From NCBI GenBank assembly GCA_938084885.1, contig CALKGG010000076.1, positions 1 through 48,062 of the forward strand: a DNA stretch of 48,062 nt, in the 5' to 3' direction. The position numbers were made by a program, and so were the translations under genes. The stretch comes from an uncultured Acidimicrobiales bacterium (GTDB lineage: Bacteria; Actinomycetota; Acidimicrobiia; Acidimicrobiales; SHLQ01). Below, in pieces: positions 7,868 through 16,000 of the stretch. The notes under the pieces are model-generated. The model worked only from the letters and a program-made list of their open reading frames with translations, did not search any database and was not told the origin of the DNA. How positions within the stretch are numbered: position 1 is the stretch's first letter; each line of letters starts with the position of its first letter.

Positions 7868-8316
7868 GTAGTGGTCGTCATGATCAGCGCGTCCTCGCCA
7901 TTGTCTGCGTAGTAGCCGGGGCGGCGACCAAGAACAGCAAATCCGTGACGGTCATAGAGGTTGATCGCCGGCTGGTTGCTTGCACGCACTTCGAGGGTGA
8001 CCTCCTCGAAGCCCTGCTCACCTGCGTGGGTTATCAACGCGACCATCAACGCATCAGCCACCCCTTGACGGCGCGCCCCAAACCCAACGGCGATTGTCGC
8101 GATATGGGCCTGGTCACCGAGGAAGATCAGGCCACCATGGCCGACAACGACGTTGCTGCGTTCGGCAACCAGATGCATGCGGGCCGGATCGGTCACCTGT
8201 GCGACCGTCAACTCCTTCGACCACGGCGTTGGGTACGAGTCTCGATCGATCGATTGAATGTCTCGCACGTCGCGGATCGCCGCCCGTCGAAGAGTCAGGG
8301 GCGGAGCGGCACTCAC
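7834..8316 (-). CDS. rimI: Ribosomal-protein-alanine N-acetyltransferase RimI
   Basis: 160 residues from GTG 8316, which overlaps the tsaB stop by 4 bases (GTGA). GNAT fold: 'LTLRRAAIRDVRDIQSIDRDSYPTPWS' (alpha1/2), 'HIATIAVGFGARRQGVADALM' (acetyl-CoA pyrophosphate loop, here RRQGVA), 'EVTLEVRASNQPAINLYDRHGFAVLGRRPGYY' (RimI signature) and 'EDALIM'. The family acetylates the N-terminus of ribosomal protein S18 and related substrates. Its position between tsaB and tsaD is a common bacterial arrangement. Odd: the last ten residues and the TGA stop are encoded by a REP palindrome, so the natural C-terminus has probably been replaced. Confidence 0.93.
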   Translation of the reverse strand: MSAAPPLTLRRAAIRDVRDIQSIDRDSYPTPWSKELTVAQVTDPARMHLVAERSNVVVGHGGLIFLGDQAHIATIAVGFGARRQGVADALMVALITHAGEQGFEEVTLEVRASNQPAINLYDRHGFAVLGRRPGYYADNGEDALIMTTTTGSDPFRPNGV

Positions 8317-9014
8317 GAGCGACCGTCGCGAACCTTCCAGTTGATTTCCGCATCGGGCAACCGGATGTACAAGGGTTCGATTTCGCTCGGTGACACGAAC
8401 TCTTCTCGCATGGCCTTGGGATGGCTGAGTTCGACGAGGGAACGAGCCGATGGATACCAGAGACCGTTGCCCGCAAACTCGATACCGGAGATCATCTCGA
8501 AGTGTTCGCGGTAGCGCTCGGCGCCGTTGCCAAGAAACAAGATTTCTTCGGACAGCGCCATGAGCTCGGCGGCGAGTTCGTCGGGAGTCGAAACCGCAGG
8601 ATTCGAGACTCGCTGCACTCCGCCGGGGACCGACCGGTAGTGCGCAGAAAACACTTCGCCGCGGCGGGCGTCGTAACACGGGACGATGAGGCGAGAAGAA
8701 TGTGATGCGGCAAACGCACCAAGGTCGAGACTCGACACGCCGATCATCGGCACGCCCAGGCCATGGGCGACCGCCATCGCGGATGCAATTCCCACACGCA
8801 AACCCGTGAACAGACCCGGGCCAATGTCGACGGCGACGACGCTGATGTCGGTCAGCTCAACGTTTGCCTGTTCACACACGAACGAGATCATCGGGGTGAT
8901 GCTCTCGGCATGACGCCGGTCTTTCGACGAGTGCGCCGACGCAACGACACCCTCGTGGCTACCGAGTGCGACACCCACCTGGGCCGTTGCCGATTCGATT
9001 CCGAGGATTAACAT
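8313..9014 (-). CDS. tsaB: tRNA threonylcarbamoyladenosine biosynthesis protein TsaB
   Basis: 233 residues from ATG 9014 (overlapping the end of tsaE by 7 bases). The N-terminal 'MLILGIESATAQVGVALG' is the short ASKHA motif of TsaB; 'VAVDIGPGLFTGLRVGIASAMAVAHGLGVPMIGVSSLDLGA' is the family signature. TsaB is a catalytically inactive TsaD paralogue that dimerises with TsaD and with TsaE drives t6A37 synthesis. Translationally coupled to tsaE upstream and rimI downstream. Residue number and motifs are as expected for the family. Confidence 0.95.
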   Translation of the reverse strand: MLILGIESATAQVGVALGSHEGVVASAHSSKDRRHAESITPMISFVCEQANVELTDISVVAVDIGPGLFTGLRVGIASAMAVAHGLGVPMIGVSSLDLGAFAASHSSRLIVPCYDARRGEVFSAHYRSVPGGVQRVSNPAVSTPDELAAELMALSEEILFLGNGAERYREHFEMISGIEFAGNGLWYPSARSLVELSHPKAMREEFVSPSEIEPLYIRLPDAEINWKVRDGRS

Positions 9015-9493
9015 TCGGCGTCTCCAGAACCTGCGATTGCATCGATTGCATCGCAGCGAGCGAGCCAGCGAGGCCCAACCGGACGTAGCTCGATACTGCG
9101 ATCGTCGTCGCCCTCGCCAAAGGTGAACCGAACTTCGAGGAAATCCTGCGGCAGCATTGGCATGATTGCGTCGCCCCATTCAATGAGCACGACGCCGCCC
9201 GAATCGAGCAGATCTGGCAGGTCGAGGTGGAGCACCTCGGCCATCTGCTCCAATCGATAGACGTCGAGGTGATGCAGCGTAAGGCGGCCTTCATATTCTC
9301 GGGCGAGCGTGAAGGTTGGGCTCGTCATTGGCTCGTCGACACCGAGTGCCTTGCCGTAGGCCTTGGAGAAGGCCGTCTTTCCTGCGCCGAGATCGCCAAC
9401 GAGCACGAGAACATCGCCTCCCTCGGCAATGTCGGCCAAACCGGACGCGAGTTTGCTGGTGTCCTCTGGGGAGGACGACGAGACCGTAATCAC
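9008..9493 (-). CDS. tsaE: tRNA threonylcarbamoyladenosine biosynthesis ATPase TsaE
   Basis: 161 residues starting at GTG 9493, whose GTGA overlaps the stop of the P1 peptidase gene. Walker A is 'GDLGAGKTAFSKA' at about residues 33-45; 'SPTFTLAREYEG' and 'HHLDVYRLE' are the TsaE-specific switch and metal-binding stretches; 'GVVLIEWGD' contains the Walker B-like strand and conserved Glu-Trp. TsaE is the small ATPase that turns over the TsaBD complex. The order P1 peptidase-tsaE-tsaB-rimI-tsaD on one strand with overlapping stops and starts suggests one operon. Confidence 0.95.
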   Translation of the reverse strand: MITVSSSSPEDTSKLASGLADIAEGGDVLVLVGDLGAGKTAFSKAYGKALGVDEPMTSPTFTLAREYEGRLTLHHLDVYRLEQMAEVLHLDLPDLLDSGGVVLIEWGDAIMPMLPQDFLEVRFTFGEGDDDRSIELRPVGPRWLARCDAIDAIAGSGDAEC

Positions 9494-10362
9494 ATTGGAG
9501 ATTCTACGCCCAGGATCGCCTGCTCAACAGCGCTTGCCGCAAGGATGCGAACAGTGGACTCGTCGGCATCGACTTCGGGCTTGGACAAGGCAACAAGCGC
9601 GTCACCGTCGCTCGGACCATGCGCGGGAACGATGGCTCGTGCGAGTCCGTCGTGTCCGGCTTCGGAGATTGATCGACATTGTGCCTTGGTCAGCTTTGCG
9701 TTGGTGGCGATGACGCCGATCGTCGTGTTCTCTCCAAACGGGGACGACACGTCGGGCCAATCGAAGGTTCCGTCGGCGAGTTCGCTGCGGGCTCGATCGG
9801 CTCGTGCACCAACGTCGCCCGCAGCGTTCACGGCGATTAGCGCAGCGACGATCAGATCGTCTTTTTGAGCAACGGCAAACCCGAGTCCGGCCGGATATCC
9901 CCGATCCGGGCCACGCCACTTGCCCGCCATTGCTCCGGTTCCGGCCCCGACGAGGCCAACGTCGAAGGTTCGTGAGATCGAGTTCAGCGCAGCGTCGCCT
10001 TCGGGCACTCCCGGCCACCGCATTCCGTTTCCCACTCCGAGGTCGTAGAGCGACATCGCAACGACGATAGGCACGCGGCCGTGGGCAGTTTCGAAACCAA
10101 TGTCTTGGGCCCGGAGAGACCGAGCCACCCCGTCGGCGGCCGCGAGTCCGAAAGCCGAACCTCCTGATAGCACCACCGCGTGCACCGACTCGACCATTTT
10201 CGTTGGCTCGAGCAGCGCGAACTCTCGCGTTGCGGGTGCACCTCCACGGACTTCACCCGAGGCCACGACATCACCGATCAACCGAATGACGGTGCAGCCC
10301 GTGCGAGCCTCCGCATCGGTCCAGTGCCCGACCTGCATCCATCCGAACGGTGACTCTGCCAC
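9490..10362 (-). CDS. P1 family (DmpA/S58) peptidase
   Basis: 290 residues. The sequence 'TGCTVIRLIGDVVASGEVRGGAPATREFALLEP' and 'HAVVLSGGSAFGLAAADGVARSL' are hallmark segments of the L-aminopeptidase DmpA/ArgJ-like fold; 'GAGTGAMAGKWRGPDRGYPAGLGFA' precedes the autocleavage region and 'ENTTIGVIATNAKLTKAQC' (about residue 215) is where the N-terminal nucleophile Thr/Ser becomes exposed after self-processing. Family members cleave N-terminal residues or beta-peptides in the cytoplasm; the substrate is unknown here. Its stop overlaps the tsaE start, so it leads the t6A operon. Divergent from the aquaporin gene. Confidence 0.88.
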   Translation of the reverse strand: MAESPFGWMQVGHWTDAEARTGCTVIRLIGDVVASGEVRGGAPATREFALLEPTKMVESVHAVVLSGGSAFGLAAADGVARSLRAQDIGFETAHGRVPIVVAMSLYDLGVGNGMRWPGVPEGDAALNSISRTFDVGLVGAGTGAMAGKWRGPDRGYPAGLGFAVAQKDDLIVAALIAVNAAGDVGARADRARSELADGTFDWPDVSSPFGENTTIGVIATNAKLTKAQCRSISEAGHDGLARAIVPAHGPSDGDALVALSKPEVDADESTVRILAASAVEQAILGVESPM

Positions 10363-10463
10363 AAGATCTCCTCGTTTGACGCTGGGTGAACAGCGAGTTA
10401 ACCACAGCTGTAATCATGGCTCCTATTGGGATGGCGCGCTGTCGATCATCTACCGTGCTCACC

Positions 10464-11165
10464 GTGGTCGAGATACAGATCGAACGAGATGAGCCCACCT
10501 CGACGCTGCGCCCCGCCCTGGCGGAGTTCATCGGCACGGCCTTCTTGCTGACCGGCGTGGTGGGCTCGGGGATTATGGCTGAACGCCTCACCGAGGATGT
10601 CGGCCTGCAACTGCTCGCTAACTCCACTGCCACCGTCGGCATCTTGATCGCCTTGATCTTGACCTTCGCCACGACCTCTGGAGCACACTTCAACCCGGCG
10701 GTGACCCTCACCGAGTTGGCACTGGGCACGATCGATCCGGGTCGCGCAATGCGTCATATCGTGGCGCAGTTCCTCGGTGGAGCAGCTGGTGTGATCGCCG
10801 CCAACATCATGTTCGAACTCGACCCCGTGAACGTCTCCACCCAAGAGCGGATGGGCGCACACCTTTTCTTCGCCGAGGGAGTCGCCACGTTCGGGTTGTT
10901 GCTCGTGATATTCGGAATCGTCCGAGCAGGCAATTCGGCCATGGTGTCGTTCGCTGTCGGTGGGTACATTGGTGGGGCCTATTGGTTTACCTCGTCGACG
11001 AGTTTCGCGAACCCCGCAGTCACCGCTGCTCGAACATTGTCGGACACCTTTGCCGGGATCGAGCCCGCTTCGGCGCCGTGGTTTATCCTCGCCCAATTGC
11101 TAGCCACCGGCCTAGCAATAGCCACGATCCAACTCTTGTGGCCGAGTCCCGACAGCGACGGCTAA
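10464..11165 (+). CDS. Aquaporin / MIP family channel
   Basis: 233 residues from the chosen GTG 10464. The frame is open upstream with possible starts at GTG 10386 and ATG 10416 or 10431, but the MIP fold begins only at 'LRPALAEFIGTAFLLTGVVGSGI'. Six membrane segments are recognisable. The two half-helix motifs are 'GAHFNPAVT' (first NPA) and 'SFANPAVTAAR' (second NPA with the selectivity-filter Arg). A polar residue pattern close to the AqpS/arsenic-associated branch suggests water or small neutral solutes (glycerol, metalloid hydroxides); no ars genes are nearby. A TTGGGA-19-TACCGT promoter-like pair ends 7 bases before this GTG, so the gene may be leaderless. Its stop overlaps that of alr. 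Confidence 0.85.
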   Translation: MVEIQIERDEPTSTLRPALAEFIGTAFLLTGVVGSGIMAERLTEDVGLQLLANSTATVGILIALILTFATTSGAHFNPAVTLTELALGTIDPGRAMRHIVAQFLGGAAGVIAANIMFELDPVNVSTQERMGAHLFFAEGVATFGLLLVIFGIVRAGNSAMVSFAVGGYIGGAYWFTSSTSFANPAVTAARTLSDTFAGIEPASAPWFILAQLLATGLAIATIQLLWPSPDSDG

Positions 11166-12286
11166 CGTTCAGCCACACGCACCCGCGGTACACGTTGGCT
11201 GATTGCGCAGACGATTTCGTAGGAAATGGTGCCGAGTGTCTCGGCAACGTCGGACGCGCTGATCTCGGCGCCACCCTGCTTCCCGATAAGGACGACCTCG
11301 TCGCCAACCGCTACCGCAGCGGCGTCAGGGCCTGCCCCCACGTCGACCATCAACTGGTCCATCGTGACGACGCCGACGATTGGGCAGCGCCTACCGTCGA
11401 TCAACACTGAGCCACCGGACAATCCAAGGTCTCGCCGCACGCCGTCGGCATAGCCAATCGGGACCGTGGCGATGGTCGTGTCGCAACGTGCTATCCAACG
11501 ATGGCCGTAGCCAACACCCTCGCCCGCCCTCACGGTCTTGACGTACGACACCTCGGAACGGAGCGTAAGTGCGGGTTGAAGGTCGACCATCCCCGCGAGC
11601 GCAGGATCGGGGTCGATGCCATAGATCGCAATCCCGTAACGGGCCATCATCGGCGCACCCGCCGACGCTGCATGGCCCGTGATCGCAACCGCCGAGTTTG
11701 CGACGTGAAGCGCAAGGCCGGGGAGCTGTTCGGAAACAGCGGTGCCAAATCGTTCGAGTTGGCGTTCGGTAAATGGGTTGTCGGGCTCGTCGGCCACTGG
11801 GCAATGGGTCCACACGGCGCTGAGGGTCAGGTGGTGGGATCGGCCAATGTGGTCGGCAACTTCGCGAATTCCATCGAGTTGGGAACCAACGCGGCCCATC
11901 CCCGAATCGACGCCGAGATGAACCTCGACGACTTCACCAGCTTGGGCTGCGGCCGCGTCAAGCGCATCGATGCCACTGGAGGAATAGACCGTCGGAACGA
12001 GCGAGCGCTCGACAACGGCGGTCATCGCCGAGACCGGAGGTTCCGAAAGGATCAGGATCGGCACCTCAATTCCCGCCGCTCGGAGATCCGCGCCCTCCTC
12101 GACGATCGCTACCGCCAACCAGGTCGCTCCGCCAGCAATCGCGGCGCGAGCCGCGGTGACGGCGCCGTGGCCATACCCGTCGGCTTTGACCACCGCGCAC
12201 ACGGGTGTCGGAGCGATGCGGGCGGCGAGCGTGCGAACGTTCGCTTCTATTGCGGAGGGGTCGATGATGCAGTGGGTTGGCCTCAT
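11162..12286 (-). CDS. alr: Alanine racemase
   Basis: 374 residues, standard length. The PLP lysine is in 'PVCAVVKADGYGHGAVTAA' (about residue 34); 'EVHLGVDSGMGRVG', 'YGIAIYGIDPDP' and 'VGYGHRWIARCDTTIATVPIGYADGVRRDL' (the catalytic Tyr region of the C-terminal beta domain) are intact, as is 'VVTMDQLMVDVG'. It interconverts L- and D-alanine for peptidoglycan. In many actinobacteria alr precedes tsaE; here an aquaporin gene on the opposite strand and the P1 peptidase lie between. Its stop codon overlaps the aquaporin stop tail-to-tail by 3 bases. Divergent from the histidine phosphatase gene over 55 bases. Confidence 0.96.
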   Translation of the reverse strand: MRPTHCIIDPSAIEANVRTLAARIAPTPVCAVVKADGYGHGAVTAARAAIAGGATWLAVAIVEEGADLRAAGIEVPILILSEPPVSAMTAVVERSLVPTVYSSSGIDALDAAAAQAGEVVEVHLGVDSGMGRVGSQLDGIREVADHIGRSHHLTLSAVWTHCPVADEPDNPFTERQLERFGTAVSEQLPGLALHVANSAVAITGHAASAGAPMMARYGIAIYGIDPDPALAGMVDLQPALTLRSEVSYVKTVRAGEGVGYGHRWIARCDTTIATVPIGYADGVRRDLGLSGGSVLIDGRRCPIVGVVTMDQLMVDVGAGPDAAAVAVGDEVVLIGKQGGAEISASDVAETLGTISYEIVCAISQRVPRVRVAER

Positions 12287-12341
12287 TGGAAGTCAAGAGT
12301 AGAGCGAAGCTCGCCGCTACGAGGCCGATACCCTTCGAACG

Positions 12342-12917
12342 GTGCAGCTGCTTCTCATCCGCCACGGCCGACCCGAACGAATCGACCACGATCCAAACGG
12401 CGCCGACCCTGCCCTCACCGATCTTGGACATCGACAGGCCGCCGCCATGGCCGAGTACTTGACGAACCACGACCTCTCCGCAATCTATGTCAGCCCACAA
12501 CAGCGGGCGATCGAAACCGCTGCACCGCTGGTCGGTGTGAAAGGCCTCGAACCAACCGTTGTTCCCGGGATTGCCGAATTCGATCTCGGGCATCATTCCT
12601 ACATTCCTGGCGAGGAGATGGGGCCCATCAGCGAGGCGACGCTGGCACAGCTCATTGCGGATGCAACCACCGACGAGTTCGTTAACCGGGTCCGGGCAGC
12701 GACCTCAGCGATCATCGATGCGCACCCGGGCGAAACTGTCGCTGCGGTCTGTCACGGCGGGGTAATTTCCACCATCTTGAACGACATTTTGGGAACGCCG
12801 ATCGAGACCTACTACGACGCGCAGTACACGTCGATCACCCGAATTCGAGCCGCACGAGACGGTCGCCGATCGATGTCATCGTTCAACGAATGTCACTGGA
12901 TTCGAGATCTGTCATGA
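12342..12917 (+). CDS. Histidine phosphatase family protein (phosphoglycerate mutase-like)
   Basis: 191 residues from GTG 12342. The phosphate pocket is complete: 'LLLIRHGRPERI' (catalytic RHG), 'YVSPQQRAIETAAPL' (second Arg region), 'IAEFDLG' (acid loop) and 'VAAVCHGGVISTIL' (second catalytic His). This branch-2/PhoE-like group dephosphorylates small phosphoesters; the true substrate is not visible. The stop overlaps the next start by 4 bases (ATGA), so the gene is coupled to the FAD oxidoreductase. Confidence 0.9.
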   Translation: MQLLLIRHGRPERIDHDPNGADPALTDLGHRQAAAMAEYLTNHDLSAIYVSPQQRAIETAAPLVGVKGLEPTVVPGIAEFDLGHHSYIPGEEMGPISEATLAQLIADATTDEFVNRVRAATSAIIDAHPGETVAAVCHGGVISTILNDILGTPIETYYDAQYTSITRIRAARDGRRSMSSFNECHWIRDLS

Positions 12918-13906
12918 GCGCCGAGTCCTCCAATGATCCAGTGGTGATCGTCGGAGCCGGACTTGCTGGCCTCACCGCTGCCCGAGAGCTCGTGGCCGCG
13001 GGCCGGTCCGTGCACGTCGTCGACAAGGGTCGCGGGGTCGGCGGACGCCTCGCTACCCGCCGGATTGGCGATGCCCGCCTTGATCACGGAGCACAGTTCT
13101 TCACCGTGCGCGGCAACGACTTCCGGGCAACGATCGATGCAGCGATCGACCAAGGGATTGTCGCTGTGTGGTGCCGCGGATTTGATAGCCACGACGGCTA
13201 CCCGCGCTACTACTGCCCCGACGGAATGACGGCGCTCGCCAAGTGGCTTGCGAACGGTGTTCGATCTTCTGGCGGCACGATCAGTCTGGGCGAACGGCTG
13301 GCGTCCATATCGACGACCAGCGATTCGTGGCAGCTTCTGTTCGACTCGGGCGAATCGCTTAAGACCACCGATCTGATCGTGACTTCTCCGGTACCGCAGA
13401 CGCTCGACCTGATCGATGCGGGCAGCGTCGAGCTCGACGCCGACGTGCGGGCAACCCTCGAGGCAATCACCTACAAGCCAACCGTTGCTGTCCTTGTCAC
13501 ACTCGACTCGGCACCGAGCATTCCTTCTCCCGGCGGCATTCAACAGAGCGAAGCCGACACGTTCACGTTCATTGCCGACAACCAGCAAAAGGGAATAAGC
13601 TCCGCACCTGCTGTCACCTTTCACGCGAACGGTTCGATCTCTGCGCAACGCTGGGACGACGACCCTCACGTCGTCCTTACCGACCTGCTTGCCGAGGCCC
13701 AACCGTGGTTGGGGGCCGCGACGGTAGTCGAGGCCCAGCTCAAGAAATGGAAGTTCGCAGGCCCACATCAACCCCACGCTGACCGTTATATTGTCGCCGC
13801 CAGGGCACCGGGAACCCTCGTCCTCGCTGGCGATGCGTTCGGCGGACCAAAGGTTGAGGGCGCGTTCAATTCTGGTTTGGCCGCAGCCCGCACGCTTCTC
13901 GTCTAG
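12914..13906 (+). CDS. Renalase-like NAD(P)/FAD-dependent oxidoreductase
   Basis: 330 residues from ATG 12914 (coupled to the previous stop). The dinucleotide motif 'VVIVGAGLAGLTAARELVAAGRSVHVVDKGRGVGGRLATRR' is followed by 'RLDHGAQFFTVRG', a pair found together in renalase-like amine oxidases of bacteria. The C-terminus 'LVLAGDAFGGPKVEGAFNSGLAAA' is the second FAD-contacting loop with a GDAF motif. Bacterial renalases oxidise mis-hydrogenated NAD(P)H isomers (2- and 6-DHNAD); that role is inferred from family. Ends 24 bases before a convergent gene. Confidence 0.85.
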   Translation: MSAESSNDPVVIVGAGLAGLTAARELVAAGRSVHVVDKGRGVGGRLATRRIGDARLDHGAQFFTVRGNDFRATIDAAIDQGIVAVWCRGFDSHDGYPRYYCPDGMTALAKWLANGVRSSGGTISLGERLASISTTSDSWQLLFDSGESLKTTDLIVTSPVPQTLDLIDAGSVELDADVRATLEAITYKPTVAVLVTLDSAPSIPSPGGIQQSEADTFTFIADNQQKGISSAPAVTFHANGSISAQRWDDDPHVVLTDLLAEAQPWLGAATVVEAQLKKWKFAGPHQPHADRYIVAARAPGTLVLAGDAFGGPKVEGAFNSGLAAARTLLV

Positions 13907-13930
13907 AGCACACGGCGCAACGACGGCGCG

Positions 13931-14761
13931 CTAGCCGCGTTGGCGCTTTCGTTTCTGCGCAAAGACGATGTCGGCGAGAACGTGCTGGTCGAAGTCGACG
14001 ACGACAGGCACGTGCTCTTCGGCCCGAACACTCTGAAACCATGCGTCCGGCGCCCCCACTTGCACATTACGCAACGCTGGCAGCCACACCTCGGGGATAA
14101 AGCAGTAGTCGGTGTGGTGACGTTCGAGAATCCCGGCGATCTCTGGCCTGAACCGTGTCGGCTGCTCCCGTGGATCGCCGTGTTCGAGCCCGCTGAATGC
14201 GTGATATGCGCTAACGAGTCCGAGAGCGTCGAGCCTCGCAATGAGTTCGAGCATGTCCCAACTCGGGTCGTTGCGATGAAAGACCGGGTTGTTGTTGAAG
14301 TCGCCACCGACCACGACTGGGGTTTCCAGCAACGTACGATAGAGCCGAAGCATCTGGATGGGCTGCGACGCCGGCGGGTTGGTTTTGAACTTCACCTGGG
14401 CTTTCTCATTGAGCGCCCACACGGCGATCAGGTTGTGCGGGACTGGACCGTTGACCGCGACCGGCGCAATCCATTCCAGGCGTTGATCCCACTTTCCCGC
14501 CTCGAGCTTCACGTAGGTCGAGTCGAACGACAGGACGCCAAGGCCCCGCTGTGCATGACGACCAACCCATGCCATCGAGTTGTGCTCGGACTTGTTTGCC
14601 TTGAGCAGCCGGACCTCGTTGCCCGAACGGGCCGTCACCAACACATCAGCACCGAGCTCGACAATTGTTCGATAGCGGCGTTCGATGGCCGCGCCGACAG
14701 TCCAGATGACGATTCGATACTGGCCTGCTGACTTCGCTTCGATATCGGAGGTGATCGCCAC
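13931..14761 (-). CDS. Endonuclease/exonuclease/phosphatase (EEP) superfamily protein, degenerate active site
   Basis: 276 residues. The EEP fold is evident from the C-terminal half: 'PVVVGGDFNNNPVF' (the GDFN catalytic Asp/Asn), 'HHTDYCFIPEVW' (HxDYxF strand) and 'EEHVPVVVDF' where the terminal SDHxP motif should be. The N-terminal half aligns with the usual 'IVTWN...' and '...VIQE' strands but reads 'IVIWTVGAA' and 'VLVTARSGNE', so the metal-binding Asn and Glu are replaced, and the last motif has Glu-Glu-His instead of Ser-Asp-His. The protein may bind nucleic acid or a phosphoester without cleaving it, or use a changed chemistry. Divergent from the FMN oxidase gene. Confidence 0.7.
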   Translation of the reverse strand: MAITSDIEAKSAGQYRIVIWTVGAAIERRYRTIVELGADVLVTARSGNEVRLLKANKSEHNSMAWVGRHAQRGLGVLSFDSTYVKLEAGKWDQRLEWIAPVAVNGPVPHNLIAVWALNEKAQVKFKTNPPASQPIQMLRLYRTLLETPVVVGGDFNNNPVFHRNDPSWDMLELIARLDALGLVSAYHAFSGLEHGDPREQPTRFRPEIAGILERHHTDYCFIPEVWLPALRNVQVGAPDAWFQSVRAEEHVPVVVDFDQHVLADIVFAQKRKRQRG

Positions 14762-14815
14762 GATGAGAACCCTAGCGGTGGGCTGGCGCCGTCGAAGGAG
14801 GCACGGTTTGCTTCG

Positions 14816-16000
14816 ATGGTGGACAACGCCTTCTGGAATACTCTCTCCATGGCTTCTCTGTTGATGGACCGTTTCCCGGCGATCTCTGACCTTGAGCGTC
14901 GGGCGCAGCGACGCATCCCGTCGTTTGCGTGGACCTACCTCGAGTCTGGGACAGGCAGCGACGTTGCCCGCGATGAAAACATCGCAGCCCTTGAGCGCGT
15001 GAAGTTCCGCCCGCAGTTTCTCAAGGGCATCCTTGAACCTCGCGTCGAAACCGAGCTGTTCGGAATCCGTTACGCAGCCCCGATCGGCATTGCCCCGGTC
15101 GGGCTAACCGGTCTGATTTGGCCGGGGGCCGACGAGGCGCTGGCGAAGACCGCCGCAGAGGTGCGCATTCCCTACGTGCTCAGCACCGTTGCCACTGCAG
15201 CACCAGAAACCGCAGGACCGTTGGCTGATGGCATGGGCTGGTTCCAGCTTTACCCGCCTCGTGATCGCGACATTCGAGACAGCCTGCTCCAACGGGCGAA
15301 GGACTCTGGGTTCACTGCCCTCGTGGTGACCGCTGACGTTCCGGCTCCGAGTCGACGTGAGCGCCAGCGAAAAGCCCAGCTTCGGGTTCCCCCCGTCATA
15401 ACCCCTCGGCTGATCGCCAGCGCAGCGACATGTCCCGCATGGGTTCAGGCCTTGCGCGTGCACGGCGCCCCCAGCTTCAAAACCTTGGAGGCCTACGCCG
15501 AGACATCAACCATGTCGAGCTTGGCCGGGTTCGTTGGCGCCAACCTCGGCGGTTCGCTCTCGTGGGACTACCTGTCCGAACTCCGCGAACTGTGGTCTGG
15601 ACCGTTGATCGTCAAAGGGATCCTCGATCCTGAGGATGCCCAAGAATGTGTCGATCGAGGCGCCGATTCGGTCTGGGTATCCAATCACGGCGGCCGTCAA
15701 CTCGACGGGGCTGTCGGGGCGATCGACGCCTTGGAACCCATCGTTGCTCAGCTGAATACTGCCGTGCCCATCATCTTCGACTCAGGAATCAGAGACGGAA
15801 TCGATATTGCCCGGGCACTCGCTCTCGGCGCCGACTTTTGCTTTGCTGGTCGAGCGTTCATGTTTGGCCTCGGTGCCCTTGGTGGCGGCGGGCCGGCACA
15901 CGCGTTCGAAATTCTGCGCGAAGGGCTGACCAACGTGCTGCATCAGGTTGGGCTCGACGACCCGACCGAACTCCCGAACCGTCTCGCTTCTCGGAGCTAG
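14816..16000 (+). CDS. FMN-dependent alpha-hydroxy-acid oxidizing protein
   Basis: 394 residues; starts at ATG 14816, 14849 or 14864 are all possible (AAGGAGG sits 14 bases before the first). The TIM-barrel family signatures are all present: 'AWTYLESGTGSD' (active-site Tyr), 'PIGIAPVGLTGLIWPGADEALA', 'GWFQLYPPRDRDI', 'ALVVTADVPAPSRRERQRK', 'LIVKGILDPEDAQECVDRGADSVWVSNHGGRQLDG' (catalytic His and Arg) and 'FDSGIRDGIDIARALALGADFCFAGRAFMFG'. It oxidises a 2-hydroxy acid such as lactate, glycolate or mandelate to the 2-oxo acid. The substrate is uncertain. Its stop overlaps the stop of the opposing AraC regulator, a plausible regulator of the gene. Confidence 0.92.
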   Translation: MVDNAFWNTLSMASLLMDRFPAISDLERRAQRRIPSFAWTYLESGTGSDVARDENIAALERVKFRPQFLKGILEPRVETELFGIRYAAPIGIAPVGLTGLIWPGADEALAKTAAEVRIPYVLSTVATAAPETAGPLADGMGWFQLYPPRDRDIRDSLLQRAKDSGFTALVVTADVPAPSRRERQRKAQLRVPPVITPRLIASAATCPAWVQALRVHGAPSFKTLEAYAETSTMSSLAGFVGANLGGSLSWDYLSELRELWSGPLIVKGILDPEDAQECVDRGADSVWVSNHGGRQLDGAVGAIDALEPIVAQLNTAVPIIFDSGIRDGIDIARALALGADFCFAGRAFMFGLGALGGGGPAHAFEILREGLTNVLHQVGLDDPTELPNRLASRS

